From Antarcticirhabdus aurantiaca (lineage in GTDB: Bacteria; Pseudomonadota; Alphaproteobacteria; Rhizobiales; Rhizobiaceae): a stretch of 64,000 nt of DNA. The translations under genes were made by a program, and so were the position numbers. A model generated the notes under the pieces. It saw only the letters and a program-made list of their open reading frames with translations, was not told the origin of the DNA and searched no databases. This document shows positions 1 through 10,659 of the stretch, in pieces; position 1 is the first letter of the stretch, and every line of letters begins with the position of its first letter. The stretch spans positions 124,001-188,000 of the forward strand of contig NZ_VTOM01000006.1 of assembly GCF_009765365.1 (NCBI RefSeq), in the 5' to 3' direction.

Positions 1-270
1 ATCGTGCTCGTTTCCGCCCTGATCGCCTTCTGGGCCGCGCCGCTGGCCGTCGTCGCGATCGTCCTCCTGGAATGGCGCGGCGCATCCCGCGTCCTCGGCG
101 CCGCCTTGGGCGCGGGGAACGGGCTGGCGTCCTCGCTCTGGCTTGGAAGCGCTCCCTCCTGGGTCGGGCCGGTCTGCATCGTCCTCAGCGGCGCGGTTGC
201 CGGCTGGACCTATGCCGCGGCCCGCTTCGACTGGCTCGCCGCGCGTCCGTCCGCGCTCCGACCCGCCTGA
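1..270 (+). CDS. Small hydrophobic membrane protein, 5' end possibly outside window
   Basis: The reading frame is open from the first base, so the true start may lie to the left; a GTG at 4 is the first possible start inside the window and would give 88 residues. The product is very hydrophobic, with about three probable membrane segments, and ends in an Ala/Arg/Pro-rich tail. It stops 4 bases before the next membrane-protein gene, so the two are probably co-transcribed. I recognise no family or catalytic motif; function unknown. Confidence 0.55.
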   Translation: MVLVSALIAFWAAPLAVVAIVLLEWRGASRVLGAALGAGNGLASSLWLGSAPSWVGPVCIVLSGAVAGWTYAAARFDWLAARPSALRPA

Positions 271-274
271 CGCC

Positions 275-748
275 ATGGCGACGCTGTTCCGCTTCCTGTT
301 CCTGATCCCGCTCGGCTTCATCGCCGCGACGGTCGCGGCGGCGTTCGCGCTGCTCTGGCCCTTTCTCGACCCGGGTGCGCTGGCGGCGAGCGACCCCGCC
401 TACCTCGCCGAACTCGCCGTCGGCTTCCTCGCCCAGGTCGCGCAGATCGGCTCGGTCGTGCTCCTGCCCTGGGCGGTGTTCATGGTGGCGACGGAGGTTC
501 TCGGCCTGTCGTCGATCCTGCTCCACGTCGCGGCCGGCTTTCTCGGCGGAATCGTCCTGTCGCTCGCCGCCTACGGCACGCGCCCGCCCGCGCTCAGCGT
601 CCAAACGGCGATCGTGGTGGCGAGCCTGTCCTTCGCCCTTGTCTACTGGATCGTCGCCGGGCACGCGGCCGGCCGCTGGCGCCGCCGCTTCCGCCGCGAG
701 CCGGCGCCGCCCGTCGCCTCGCCCGCCGAGCCCCCGCCCCTCGCCTGA
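275..748 (+). CDS. Four-helix integral membrane protein of unknown function
   Basis: A 157-residue protein beginning at an ATG 4 bases after the preceding stop. It has about four hydrophobic segments (roughly residues 8-30, 48-72, 78-98 and 106-127), then an Arg-rich cytoplasmic-looking stretch (around 130-142) and a Pro/Ala-rich tail. The size, hydrophobicity and tight spacing suggest it works with the upstream membrane protein. It converges on the diguanylate cyclase gene on the other strand. No motif identifies its function; transport, anchoring or a small-membrane-protein role are all possible. Confidence 0.6.
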   Translation: MATLFRFLFLIPLGFIAATVAAAFALLWPFLDPGALAASDPAYLAELAVGFLAQVAQIGSVVLLPWAVFMVATEVLGLSSILLHVAAGFLGGIVLSLAAYGTRPPALSVQTAIVVASLSFALVYWIVAGHAAGRWRRRFRREPAPPVASPAEPPPLA

Positions 749-761
749 CGGCCGGAGGGGA

Positions 762-1550
762 TCAGGCGCGTCCGGGCACGACCCGGCGGTGCAGGAGACG
801 ATTGTCGACGATCACCGGCGGCTCGGCGAGGGCGTGGATCTCGACGCGGTTCCGGCCCCCTTCCTTGGCGCGGTAGAGGTTCGCGTCGGCGATCTCGTAG
901 AGCCGCTCGAAGCTCTCGCCCGAGGTGAAGGCGACGCCGCCGATGCTGACGGACAGGCGGCGCGCCAGGGCGCCCTCGCCGATCTCGACCTTCTCCACCG
1001 CCCGGCGCAGGCGCTCGGCGACGAGCATCGCCGCGGGACGGTCGACGCCGCGCAGGAACACGGCGAACTCCTCGCCGCCCAGGCGCCCGACGACGTCGCT
1101 GGTGCGCACCGAGCGGCGCACGACGTTGGAGATCGCCCGAAGCGCCGCGTCGCCCACGGGATGGCCGAGCTGGTCGTTGATCCGCTTGAAGTGGTCGGCG
1201 TCGACGACGAGAAGGGCGTAGGCCGTGAACTCGCTGTATTGCCCGCGGATCTGGCGCAGCTCCTTCTGCACCTTCGACACGAAGGTGGCCCGGTTGAGAA
1301 GGTTGGTGAGCCGGTCGGTGGTGGCAGCGGTGGCGAGGACGCGGTTGGCGCGCACCAGGCTGTTGAGGCGCAGGAAGACCAGCGCCCCGAGCGGCAGCGC
1401 CGCAAAGCCCGCGCAGAGGACGCCGAATCCCATGGCGAGGCCCACCACCTGGGCGCCGAAATCCTCGAAGACGTAGTAGGCCGCGATTCCGCAGATTGCT
1501 GCGAGGCAGAGGGCGAGGAGCGCGAACTCCCCGGCCATCGTCTTCACCAT
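762..1550 (-). CDS. Membrane-anchored diguanylate cyclase (GGDEF)
   Basis: A 262-residue protein that should make cyclic di-GMP from two GTP. The N-terminal third carries two hydrophobic helices (about residues 8-25 and 30-52), followed by a GGDEF domain. The active-site signature reads GGEEF at 158-162, an intact catalytic form. An inhibitory-site RxxD (RTSD, 149-152) lies exactly five residues before it, so product feedback inhibition is expected. No sensory domain, EAL or HD-GYP domain is present. I chose the ATG at 1550, just ahead of the first helix; an in-frame start at 1655 would add an unlikely polar leader. It is transcribed away from cysK. Confidence 0.9.
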   Translation of the reverse strand: MVKTMAGEFALLALCLAAICGIAAYYVFEDFGAQVVGLAMGFGVLCAGFAALPLGALVFLRLNSLVRANRVLATAATTDRLTNLLNRATFVSKVQKELRQIRGQYSEFTAYALLVVDADHFKRINDQLGHPVGDAALRAISNVVRRSVRTSDVVGRLGGEEFAVFLRGVDRPAAMLVAERLRRAVEKVEIGEGALARRLSVSIGGVAFTSGESFERLYEIADANLYRAKEGGRNRVEIHALAEPPVIVDNRLLHRRVVPGRA

Positions 1551-1854
1551 ATCTCTAGGTTCTGTCACCGTATTCTCCAGTTGCGAGCTGCCGTCTTCAC
1601 AACGTCCGAGCGGTTGGATCTTAGGAAGGGTTGCCACGGGCGATCTAAGAAGCACCTAATCCAAAAGGGAAATTTCGAACGAACGGGTCGGAAGGATTGC
1701 TCGCGGCCGGATCTGCCCGTCCTCGCGAGAAATCCATTTCCCTCCGGAGGCCACCTTTGGCATGCCCGTTCCTGGCGGGGTGCCGTCGGCCGATTAGACT
1801 CCGCGCCCGATCTTCGCTTCGACCACCGCGCGATACGTACAGGGAGTGCCCAGC
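1551..1854. other. Divergent intergenic region, diguanylate cyclase/cysK
   Basis: About 300 bases separate the two divergent starts, so promoters for both should be here. I see no further gene and no terminator. A clear ribosome site (AGGGAG, 1841-1846) sits 8 bases ahead of the cysK ATG at 1855 and decides that start over an overlapping GTG at 1846. No promoter hexamers stand out. Confidence 0.5.
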
Positions 1855-2883
<1,029 letters not shown>

Positions 2884-2892
2884 GAACGCTCT

Positions 2893-2924
2893 CCGGAGCC
2901 GGCGGCCATGCCCGCCGGCTCCGG
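2893..2924. terminator. Perfect 13-bp hairpin between convergent genes
   Basis: A 13-bp perfect G+C-rich inverted repeat (2893-2905 with 2912-2924) with a 6-base loop lies between the stops of cysK (+) and the DUF1236 gene (-). There is no T-tract on either side, so it is either a bidirectional hairpin terminator or an mRNA 3'-end stabiliser. Confidence 0.5.
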
Positions 2925-2939
2925 CCCCCGACCCGGCTC

Positions 2940-3218
2940 TTACTGGCCGATCCGCACCACGGCGCGCGTCGCCATGTCGACGATGATCGGCTGGCCTTCA
3001 TAATAGAAGTAGCCGAAAGGGCCGCCGCCGTCCGGCACCTGGAGCTGCACGTTGGGCGGCACCGAATCGCCGATGGTCGGCCGCACGCCCAGGCCCGCAT
3101 CCGGCACGGGGTGGGACACGGCGTAATCGTAGATGCTGTCGGCCGCCCAGGCGGGCCCCGCCGCCGCGGCCGACAAAGCGAGGCCCAGGGCCGCTGCGAA
3201 GATCGCCAGTTTCGTCAT
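2940..3218 (-). CDS. Secreted DUF1236-type small protein
   Basis: A 92-residue protein with a clear Sec signal peptide (about residues 1-25, ending AWA-A). The mature part has the DUF1236 pattern: a segment IGDSVPPNVQL, then an aromatic YFYYEG turn and the ending IVDMATRAVVRI, which in this family reads as a hydrophobic, proline-containing beta module. The family is common and often multi-copy in Rhizobiales; its function is not known. It should be periplasmic. The ATG at 3218 is chosen because the signal peptide starts there. It diverges from mutS, leaving about 240 bases for both promoters. Confidence 0.75.
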   Translation of the reverse strand: MTKLAIFAAALGLALSAAAAGPAWAADSIYDYAVSHPVPDAGLGVRPTIGDSVPPNVQLQVPDGGGPFGYFYYEGQPIIVDMATRAVVRIGQ

Positions 3219-3462
3219 CGAACATCCATGCCCTTGCATTCGCCGCGCCTGCCGCTCGAAATCCCGGCACCGCGCCGCCCGCCCGACCTGTCGCGCATCG
3301 CGGATGAACCGCAGGTGAAGCGGACAGATGGCCGCTCGCGGACCGAAAACCAACCGACCCGGCATCAAGCTTCCGGGGATTTCGCTCCCCGGTGCTGGAG
3401 GCGACCCGCACTCCTGCTTTAATGCAAGCTGCTGCGTTCCGCGTAAAGTACGGGTTCTCGAA

Positions 3463-6255
3463 ATGGACGTCATGAGCGAACTCCTCGACGCCGACCTGCC
3501 GGACGGCCCTTCCAAGCCCGCTCCGCCCGCCGCCGCCGCTCCGACGCCGATGATGGCGCAGTACATCGAGATCAAGGCCGCCAATCCCGACTGCCTCCTG
3601 TTCTACCGGATGGGCGACTTCTACGAGCTGTTCTTCGAGGACGCGGCGGTCGCCGCGCAGGCGCTCGGCATCCAGCTGACCAAGCGCGGCAAGCACCTGG
3701 GCGAGGACATCCCGATGGCCGGGGTGCCCGTGGCCAATGCCGACGACTATCTGCGCCGCCTGATCTCGCTCGGCCACCGCGTCGCGGTCTGCGAGCAGAT
3801 CGAGGATCCGGCGGAAGCCAAGAAGCGCGGCGCGAAATCGGTGGTGAAGCGCGACGTCGTGCGCCTCGTCACCCCCGGCACGATCACCGAGGAAGCGCTG
3901 CTCGAGCCCGGCCGCGTCAACGCCCTCGTCGCGCTCGCCCGGCTCGGCCCGGCCGGCCCCGCGGCCGAGTTCGCGCTCGCCTGGACGGACCTGTCGACCG
4001 GCTCCTTCGAGACCGGCTCCTCCGACCTCGCGCGGCTCGGCGCCGATCTCGCCCGGCTCGATCCGAGCGAGATCGTCATGGCCGACCCGGTCTTCGCGGA
4101 CCCGGAGGTCGCCGCCGCGCTCGGCCGCTTCCGCGCGATCGCCCGGCCCGAGCCCGCCAGCCTCTTCGACGGGGCGACGGCGGGCGAGCGCGTGGCGCGC
4201 TTCTTCGGCGTCGCCACGCTCGACGGCTTCGGCGATTTCCCGCGCGCCGAACTCTCGGCCGCCGCCGCGCTCCTCGCCTATCTCGGCAAGACGCAGCTCG
4301 CCGCCCGGCCCGCGCTCTCGCGCCCGCGCCGGCACGAGCCGGGCGCCGTCATGCTGATCGACGCGGCGACGCGCGCCTCGCTGGAACTGACGCGCACGAC
4401 GTCCGGCAGGACGGCGGGCAGCCTCCTGTCGGTGATCGACCGGACGCTGACGGGCGCGGGCGCCCGCCTTCTCGCCGCCCGCCTCGCCGCGCCCTTGACC
4501 GACACGGCCGCCATCGCCGAGCGGCAGGGCGCCGTCGCCCGGCTGCACGGCGACGGGGGCCTGCGAACGGCGCTTCGGGCGGGGCTGAAATCCTTTCCCG
4601 ACATCGAGCGGGCGGTCGGCCGCCTCGCGCTCGGTCGCGGGGGCCCGCGCGACCTCGGCTGCCTGCGCGAGGCGCTGAGCCGCGGACGCCTCCTCGCGGA
4701 CATCCTCGGGAAAGCGGGCGATCTGCCGGCCGAGACCGCGGAGGGGCTGGCGGCCCTTCTGGCCCTGCCGGAAACGCTCGCGGCCGAGCTCGACCGGCTC
4801 CTCGCCGACGACCTGCCGCTTCTCGCCCGCGAGGGCGGCCTCGTGGCGGCGGGTGCCATCCCGCAGCTCGACGAGGCGCGGGCGCTCGCCGACGATACGC
4901 GGCGCGTCATCGCCGCGCTGCAGGCGCGCTACGCCCAGGAAACGGGCCTTCGCTCGCTGAAGATCCGCCACAACAACGTCCTCGGCTACTTCGTCGAGGT
5001 GCCCGAGGCACAGGGGCCGGGCCTGATGGGGCGCGAGGACGGCACGCGCTTCACCCACCGCCAGACCCTGGCCTCCGCCATGCGCTTCTCGACGCTCGAA
5101 CTCTCCGAGCTGGAAACCCGCATCGCCGGCGCCGGCGCCGAGGCGCTGCGCCTCGAGCTCGACGCCTTCGCCCATCTCTCCGCCCTCGCGGTCGCGCAGG
5201 CCGAGCCCTTAAAGGCGGGCGCGGCGGCGGTCGCCGCGCTCGATGTCGCGGCCGGGCTCGCCGAGCTCGCCAGCGCCGAGGACTGGTCGCGGCCGAGCGT
5301 CGACGACAGCCTCGCCTTCCGGATCGAGGGCGGTCGCCATCCCGTGGTGGAGGCCGCCTTGCGGGCGAGCGGATCGAGCCAGCGCTTCGTGTCCAACGAT
5401 TGCGACCTGTCGCCGCCCGCCGGAGCAAGCCGGGCGAAGGGGCGGGGCGCTGCCGGGGACGCCGGCGCGATCTGGCTTCTCACCGGCCCCAACATGGGCG
5501 GCAAGTCGACCTTCCTGCGCCAGAACGCGCTGATCGCCGTTCTCGCCCAGATCGGCGCCTTCGTGCCGGCCAAGCACGCCCATATCGGTGTCGTCGACCG
5601 CCTGTTCAGCCGGGTCGGCGCTTCGGACGACCTCGCCGAGGGTCGCTCGACCTTCATGGTCGAGATGGTCGAGACGGCCGCGATCCTCAACCAGGCGGGT
5701 CCGCGCGCCCTCGTGATCCTCGACGAGATCGGCCGGGGCACGGCGACCTATGACGGCCTGTCGATCGCCTTCGCGAGCGCCGAGCACCTCCACGAGGCGA
5801 ACCGCTGCCGCGCCCTCTTCGCCACCCACTTCCACGAGATGACCGTGCTCGCCACCCGCATGAAGCGGGTGCGCAACGCCACCATGCGCGTGAAGGAGTG
5901 GGAGGGCGAGGTGATCTTCCTGCACGAGGTCGTGCCGGGCGTCGCCGACCGCTCCTACGGCATCCAGGTCGCGCGGCTGGCGGGCCTGCCCGCCGTCGTG
6001 GTGGAGCGGGCACGAACGATCCTGAACGATCTCGAACGCTCCGAGCGCGGCGAAAAGCGCGGCGTGGCGCTGGACGAGCTGCCCCTGTTCTCGGCACTGG
6101 CCGCCGCCCCGGCGCCCACGCCCGCGCCGCCGCCAGCCCGCACCGATCCTCTGCGCCCGGCCATCGACGCGCTCGACCCGGACACGATGACGCCGCGCGA
6201 GGCGCTGGAGGCGCTCTATCGCCTGAAAGGACTGGCTCGGGACGGCGTCATCTGA
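3463..6255 (+). CDS. mutS: DNA mismatch repair ATPase MutS
   Basis: MutS binds mismatches and uses ATP to recruit MutL. The 930-residue protein carries the mismatch-reading motif GDFYELF at 51-57 (the Phe-X-Glu pair is F53/E55), the lever and clamp regions, the Walker A motif GPNMGGKS at 675-682, and the Walker B stretch ending LVILDEIGRGT, followed by the FATHFHE segment. The C-terminus keeps a short helical tail. The ATG at 3463 is taken; a second ATG at 3472 is equally possible. An N-terminal stretch rich in Pro/Ala (about 15-29) precedes domain I. The mutS, then glnD and murJ order matches other Rhizobiales. Confidence 0.97.
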   Translation: MDVMSELLDADLPDGPSKPAPPAAAAPTPMMAQYIEIKAANPDCLLFYRMGDFYELFFEDAAVAAQALGIQLTKRGKHLGEDIPMAGVPVANADDYLRRLISLGHRVAVCEQIEDPAEAKKRGAKSVVKRDVVRLVTPGTITEEALLEPGRVNALVALARLGPAGPAAEFALAWTDLSTGSFETGSSDLARLGADLARLDPSEIVMADPVFADPEVAAALGRFRAIARPEPASLFDGATAGERVARFFGVATLDGFGDFPRAELSAAAALLAYLGKTQLAARPALSRPRRHEPGAVMLIDAATRASLELTRTTSGRTAGSLLSVIDRTLTGAGARLLAARLAAPLTDTAAIAERQGAVARLHGDGGLRTALRAGLKSFPDIERAVGRLALGRGGPRDLGCLREALSRGRLLADILGKAGDLPAETAEGLAALLALPETLAAELDRLLADDLPLLAREGGLVAAGAIPQLDEARALADDTRRVIAALQARYAQETGLRSLKIRHNNVLGYFVEVPEAQGPGLMGREDGTRFTHRQTLASAMRFSTLELSELETRIAGAGAEALRLELDAFAHLSALAVAQAEPLKAGAAAVAALDVAAGLAELASAEDWSRPSVDDSLAFRIEGGRHPVVEAALRASGSSQRFVSNDCDLSPPAGASRAKGRGAAGDAGAIWLLTGPNMGGKSTFLRQNALIAVLAQIGAFVPAKHAHIGVVDRLFSRVGASDDLAEGRSTFMVEMVETAAILNQAGPRALVILDEIGRGTATYDGLSIAFASAEHLHEANRCRALFATHFHEMTVLATRMKRVRNATMRVKEWEGEVIFLHEVVPGVADRSYGIQVARLAGLPAVVVERARTILNDLERSERGEKRGVALDELPLFSALAAAPAPTPAPPPARTDPLRPAIDALDPDTMTPREALEALYRLKGLARDGVI

Positions 6256-6352
6256 GCGTCAAGCAATCGACACATTTTGTCTTGGTGGCAAGCAACCTTC
6301 TCGGAAAGGGCACGTTAGGGGTCCAACGATGCAAACTCCGGGGAATGTAAAG

Positions 6353-6811
6353 ATGAAGTTCTCGACCCTCTTCGCCGCCACCGTTCTTGCCACCGCCGGC
6401 TTCGGCGGCGCCGCCTATGCTCAGCAGAGCGCCGTCAGCCCGACCAACCAGGACGTTCCCGGCTCGACCAGCCAGGAGAACAACGCCGAGGCGCTGCAGC
6501 GCCAGGGCGTCGCCGAGCAGTCCGGCAGCATGGCCATGGACGCGCCGAGCACTACCCCGGGCTGCCAGATCCCGGTCGGCTCGCAGGACAGCGGCATCCA
6601 GGAGTGCGAAGAGGCCGACCGCGCCGCTGTCGCGGCCGGTACCGCCGCGACCGGCCAGACCGTGGGTCCGGACGGCTCGACGGATCCGGCCACGACCAGC
6701 TCGGTGCAGGAGCTGCCGACCGACGCCAGCCCGACGGCTCAGGACGTCCCCGGCTCCACCTCGCAGGAGAACAACGCCGAGACGCTGGAGCGCGAGCAGG
6801 TCGCTCAGTAA
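6353..6811 (+). CDS. Secreted low-complexity protein with two VPGS repeats
   Basis: A 152-residue exported protein with a Sec signal peptide (about residues 1-23, ending AYA-Q). The mature protein opens and closes with nearly identical copies of a roughly 22-residue unit beginning QDVPGSTSQENNAE, separated by an acidic, Ser/Thr/Ala-rich linker containing two cysteines about 16 residues apart that could form a disulfide. There is no catalytic motif and the sequence looks largely disordered. The next gene encodes another exported protein carrying a variant of the same VPGS unit. I chose the ATG at 6353 because it heads the signal peptide. I recognise no named family. Confidence 0.7.
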   Translation: MKFSTLFAATVLATAGFGGAAYAQQSAVSPTNQDVPGSTSQENNAEALQRQGVAEQSGSMAMDAPSTTPGCQIPVGSQDSGIQECEEADRAAVAAGTAATGQTVGPDGSTDPATTSSVQELPTDASPTAQDVPGSTSQENNAETLEREQVAQ

Positions 6812-7137
6812 CCGGCACAAGCGGGCTTCGGCCCTGCTTCAAACAAGCGTGACGAAAGGCTTCGGACCCCTGGTCCGGAGCCTTTTTCGCGTTCGTGCGC
6901 CGGGGGCATGAGACTCTCGGCGTCGACCAAGCATCGGGAATGATGGAGCCATTCGCTTATTCTGCCTGTTTGTGCACGAAGCATCCGAAAGTTCCGCGAT
7001 GCGGGCGCACGGACCGTTCACGATCTGCGCCTTTATGCGGGATCGGAAGGAGGCCATATCGCTGTCATCGAGCGACGCCGCCGGGTTGCCGGATTCGGAA
7101 CTCCCGTCGCTGCGACAGACAACAGAAAGCCAATGCC
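6812..7137. other. Intergenic region between the two VPGS-repeat genes
   Basis: This 326-base gap holds the terminator at 6858-6887 and then about 250 bases with no convincing coding potential. It should contain the promoter of the second VPGS gene, but I cannot point to clear hexamers. It is noticeably less G+C-rich than its surroundings in the 6900-7130 part. Confidence 0.5.
6858..6887 (+). terminator. Rho-independent terminator
   Basis: An 11-bp stem with one G-U pair (6858-6868 with 6872-6882), a 3-base loop and five T residues (6883-6887), 46 bases after the stop of the first VPGS-repeat gene. It separates this gene from the second VPGS gene, so the two have separate transcripts. Confidence 0.9.
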
Positions 7138-7536
7138 ATGAAGATTTCGAACCTCGTCGGCGCCGCCGCCATTGCCGTAGCAAGCCTTGCTTCGACCTCC
7201 GCCTTCGCCCAGGTCCCCGGCTCGAACTACTACTTCGACCGCAGCGACGAGATCGCCCGCCAGGACGTTTCCGCCTCCACCGGCAGCGCCGTCAGCGTGC
7301 GCACCGAGGCCGAGCGGGTCCCGGGCTCCAGCTATTATCGCGACCGCCGCGAAGAACTCGTCCGCCAGAACATCGCCGCCTCGGCGACCGATGGATCCGC
7401 GACGCGCCAGGGAACGGTCCGGGCCTACGGCTATGCCGCCGGTGACGGCATCGCTACCGCGCCTCGCACCGGCGTTCCCGGCTCGCGCTTCTTTATGGAC
7501 CGCAACGACGAGATCGTCCGCCAGCAGATCCGCTGA
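7138..7536 (+). CDS. Secreted protein with three VPGS repeats
   Basis: A 132-residue exported protein: signal peptide about 1-24 (ending AFA-Q), then three units of a 20-odd-residue repeat. Each starts VPGS, continues with two aromatic residues, and then an R-x-x-E/D-E-[IL]-x-RQ segment (VPGSNYYFDRSDEIARQ, VPGSSYYRDRREELVRQ, VPGSRFFMDRNDEIVRQ). Ser/Ala/Thr-rich linkers separate them. The regular hydrophobic and charged pattern in the second half of each unit suggests a short helix. It shares the unit with the preceding gene, in a more aromatic version. No known enzymatic motif; an envelope structural or binding role is only a guess. Confidence 0.7.
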   Translation: MKISNLVGAAAIAVASLASTSAFAQVPGSNYYFDRSDEIARQDVSASTGSAVSVRTEAERVPGSSYYRDRREELVRQNIAASATDGSATRQGTVRAYGYAAGDGIATAPRTGVPGSRFFMDRNDEIVRQQIR

Positions 7537-7585
7537 CCCCTCCTCGCCCCGTCGCGGGCGCCACCCGAGCCACCCAATGACCACG

Positions 7586-7618
7586 ACGGCCGCTCCCATC
7601 CCGGAAGTGGCCGTTTTT
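7586..7618 (+). terminator. Rho-independent terminator
   Basis: A 9-bp stem with one G-U pair (7586-7594 with 7606-7614), an 11-base loop and a run of five T (7614-7618), 50 bases past the stop of the three-repeat VPGS gene. It closes that transcript ahead of glnD. Confidence 0.85.
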
Positions 7619-7785
7619 GCTTTCTTCAGCCCGCTCGTGGTTTTCTGCCCGGCGGCCTCGGCGGAGGCGACGGCCTTGCGGGGCCAACGCCTCGCGACTG
7701 CGGGACAAATGGGCTATAGGCGCCCGTCCGCACGACGAGCCGCCGGGTTCGTCGCACCCGTCCGAACGCCGGTGTTGAGGGTTTG

Positions 7786-10653
7786 ATGTCCACGACCGTG
7801 ATCGATCCTCGCCACGCGTCGGCGCCGTCCGCCGCGCCCTTCGACGAGACCATCGACCTGTCCGGCATCTTCGACGAGCCCTTCCTGCGCCAGCGAATGG
7901 CGGCCATCGCCGGCGAGGACGGCACGGCCGGCGCCTCGCCGCAGGCGCGGGCGGCGGTGCTCGCCCTCCTGAAGGAAGCCGTGCGCGAGGGGCGGCGCGA
8001 ATGCGAGGAGCGCCTCAAGGTCGACGGCGGCGGCTATCTCTGCGCGCGCCGCCTCGCCACCCTCCAGGACGCGCTGATCCGGCTCGTCCACGATTATGCC
8101 CTGCGCCACGTCTTCCACGCCTCGAACCTGTCGTCGGGCGAGCGCATGGCGATCCTGGCCGTGGGCGGCTACGGCCGCGGCACGCTGGCGCCGGGCTCGG
8201 ACATCGACCTCCTGTTCCTCCTGCCCTACAAGCAGACGGCGCTGGGCGAGCAGGTCGCGGAGTACCTGCTCTATCTCCTGTGGGATCTCGGCTTCAAGGT
8301 CGGCCACGCGACGCGCAACGTCGAGGAGTGCATCAAGCTCTCGCGCTCCGACTTCACCATCCGCACCGCCATCCTGGAGCGCTGGCTGATCGCCGGCGAC
8401 GAGGCCCTGTTCGACGAGCTCGGCCGCCGCTTCGACGAGGAGGTGGTGAAGGGCACGAGCCAGGAGTTCATCGCCGCCAAGCTCGCCGAGCGCAACGCGC
8501 GCCACGAGAAGAGCGGCGACACGCGCTACCTCGTCGAGCCGAACGTCAAGGAGGGCAAGGGCGGCCTTCGCGACCTCAACACCCTGTTCTGGATCGCGAA
8601 GTACCACTACCGCGTCGACACGAGCGCCGCCCTCGTCGCGCTCGGCGTCTTTTCGGCCCGCGAGGCGCGCCTCTTCCGCAAGGCCGAGGACTTCCTCTGG
8701 GCGGTGCGCTGCCACCTCCACTTCGTCACGGGCAAGGCCGAGGAGCGCCTGTCCTTCGACCTCCAGCCGGAGATCGCCCGGCGCCTCGGCTACATCGCCC
8801 ATCCGGGCCTTCGCGACGTCGAGCGCTTCATGAAGCACTACTTCCTGATCGCCAAGGACGTCGGCGACCTCACCCGCATCTTCTGCGCCGCGCTGGAGGA
8901 GGAGAACGCCAAGGACGCGCCGGGCCGCTTGAAAGGCTTGATGCTCTCGCTGCGGAGGCGCGCCCGGCACATTCCCGGCACTCTCGACTTCCGCGTCGAC
9001 AACAACCGCATCACGGTGGCCGACCGCGAGGTCTTCCACCGCGATCCGGTGAACCTCATCCGCATCTTCCGGCTCGCGGCGCTCCACGAGCTGGAATACC
9101 ATCCGGACGCGCTGAAGCTCATCCGCCGCTCGCTGCGCCTCGTCGACGCGGACCTGCGCGTCAACAAGGAGGCCAACAGCCTCTTCCTCGACGTCCTGAC
9201 CGACCGGAACGATCCCGAGCTGCACCTTCGCCGGATGAACGAGGCCGGGGTGCTCGGCCGCTTCATCCCCGAATTCGGCAAGATCGTCGCGATGATGCAG
9301 TTCAACATGTACCACCACTACACGGTGGACGAGCATCTCCTGCGCTCGGTGGCGATGCTGTCGCGCCTGGAAAAGGGCGAGCAGGCGGCCGAGATGCCGC
9401 TGACCTCCTCCTTCATCAACCAGATCCGCGACCGCACAGCGCTCTACGTCGCGCTTCTCCTCCACGACGTCGCCAAGGGGCGGCCGGAGGACCATTCGGT
9501 CGCGGGCGCCCGCATCGCCCGCGAGCTCTGCCCGCGCCTCGGCCTCGACGAGCGCGAGACCGAGCTCGTTTCCTGGCTCGTTCTCGACCATCTCACCCTC
9601 TCGATGACGGCGCAGCACCGCGACCTCAACGACCGCAAGACCATCCTCGACTTTTCCGAGCGGGTGCAGACGCTGGACCGCCTGCGGCTGCTGACGATCC
9701 TCACCGTCTGCGACATCTCGGCCGTCGGGCCCGGCGTCTGGAACGGCTGGAAGGGCCAGCTCATCCGCACGCTCTACCTCGAGACCGAGCCGGTTCTGAC
9801 CGGCGGCTTCTCGCCCGCCTCGCGCGAGGAGCGCTACGAGAACGCCCGCCGGCGCCTTGCCGGGCGCCTCGCCGACTGGCCGGCGGAGGAGCGGGAAAGC
9901 TATCTCGACCTGCACTATCGCCACTACTTCCTGACCGTGCCGCTCGACGAGCAGGTGCGCCACGCTGCCCTGATCCGCGGCGCGACCGACCGCACGGCGC
10001 TCTCGACCGCGACGCGCACGGACGCCTTCCGCTCGATCACCGAGATCACGGTGATCGTGCCCGACCATCCCCGCCTCGTTTCGCTGCTCGCCGGCGCCTG
10101 CGCCGCGGCGGGCGCCAACATCGTCGACGCGCAGATCTTCACCCTCACCGACGGGCGGGCGCTCGACATCATCACCGTCAACCGCGAATTCCCGACCGAC
10201 GAGGACGAGCTGCGCCGGGCGGGCCGCATCGGCGACACGCTGAAGCGCCTCCTCACCGGCCAGGACCAGCTCCCCACGCTTCTCGCCCGCCGCAAGCCCT
10301 CGCGCGGCGCCAAGGTCTTTCCCGTGCCGCCGCGCATCCGCGTCGACAACGAGGTATCGAACCGCTTCTCGGTGATCGAGGTCGAGGGGCTCGACCGGCC
10401 GGGCCTCCTGTGCGACCTGACCTCGGCGATCTCCGACCTCAATCTCGACATCGGCTCGGCGCACATCTCGACCTATGGCGAGAAGGTGGTCGACGTCTTC
10501 TACGTCACCGACCTCATCGGCGCGAAGGTCACGAGCGCTTCGCGGGCCGAGCGCATCGAGCGGCGCCTGAGCCAAGTCTTCGACGCGCCCGAGCGCGAAC
10601 TCTCGGCGCAGGGGTCGATGCCCTCGCCCCAGGCCTTCGGCATCGCGAGCTAG
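7786..10653 (+). CDS. glnD: PII uridylyltransferase / uridylyl-removing enzyme
   Basis: GlnD senses glutamine and adds or removes UMP on PII proteins, setting nitrogen control. The 955-residue protein has a nucleotidyltransferase domain whose signature starts GGYGRG at residue 127 and includes the DID metal pair, a GlnD linker region, an HD hydrolase domain with LLLHDVAKG (H560/D561), and two C-terminal ACT domains (roughly 745-820 and 855-930) for glutamine sensing. All parts are intact. Start: ATG at 7786, preceded by GAGGG; the TTG just before it is unlikely. It is 6 bases from murJ, so both are probably in one operon. Confidence 0.97.
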   Translation: MSTTVIDPRHASAPSAAPFDETIDLSGIFDEPFLRQRMAAIAGEDGTAGASPQARAAVLALLKEAVREGRRECEERLKVDGGGYLCARRLATLQDALIRLVHDYALRHVFHASNLSSGERMAILAVGGYGRGTLAPGSDIDLLFLLPYKQTALGEQVAEYLLYLLWDLGFKVGHATRNVEECIKLSRSDFTIRTAILERWLIAGDEALFDELGRRFDEEVVKGTSQEFIAAKLAERNARHEKSGDTRYLVEPNVKEGKGGLRDLNTLFWIAKYHYRVDTSAALVALGVFSAREARLFRKAEDFLWAVRCHLHFVTGKAEERLSFDLQPEIARRLGYIAHPGLRDVERFMKHYFLIAKDVGDLTRIFCAALEEENAKDAPGRLKGLMLSLRRRARHIPGTLDFRVDNNRITVADREVFHRDPVNLIRIFRLAALHELEYHPDALKLIRRSLRLVDADLRVNKEANSLFLDVLTDRNDPELHLRRMNEAGVLGRFIPEFGKIVAMMQFNMYHHYTVDEHLLRSVAMLSRLEKGEQAAEMPLTSSFINQIRDRTALYVALLLHDVAKGRPEDHSVAGARIARELCPRLGLDERETELVSWLVLDHLTLSMTAQHRDLNDRKTILDFSERVQTLDRLRLLTILTVCDISAVGPGVWNGWKGQLIRTLYLETEPVLTGGFSPASREERYENARRRLAGRLADWPAEERESYLDLHYRHYFLTVPLDEQVRHAALIRGATDRTALSTATRTDAFRSITEITVIVPDHPRLVSLLAGACAAAGANIVDAQIFTLTDGRALDIITVNREFPTDEDELRRAGRIGDTLKRLLTGQDQLPTLLARRKPSRGAKVFPVPPRIRVDNEVSNRFSVIEVEGLDRPGLLCDLTSAISDLNLDIGSAHISTYGEKVVDVFYVTDLIGAKVTSASRAERIERRLSQVFDAPERELSAQGSMPSPQAFGIAS

Positions 10654-10659
10654 TTTCCC

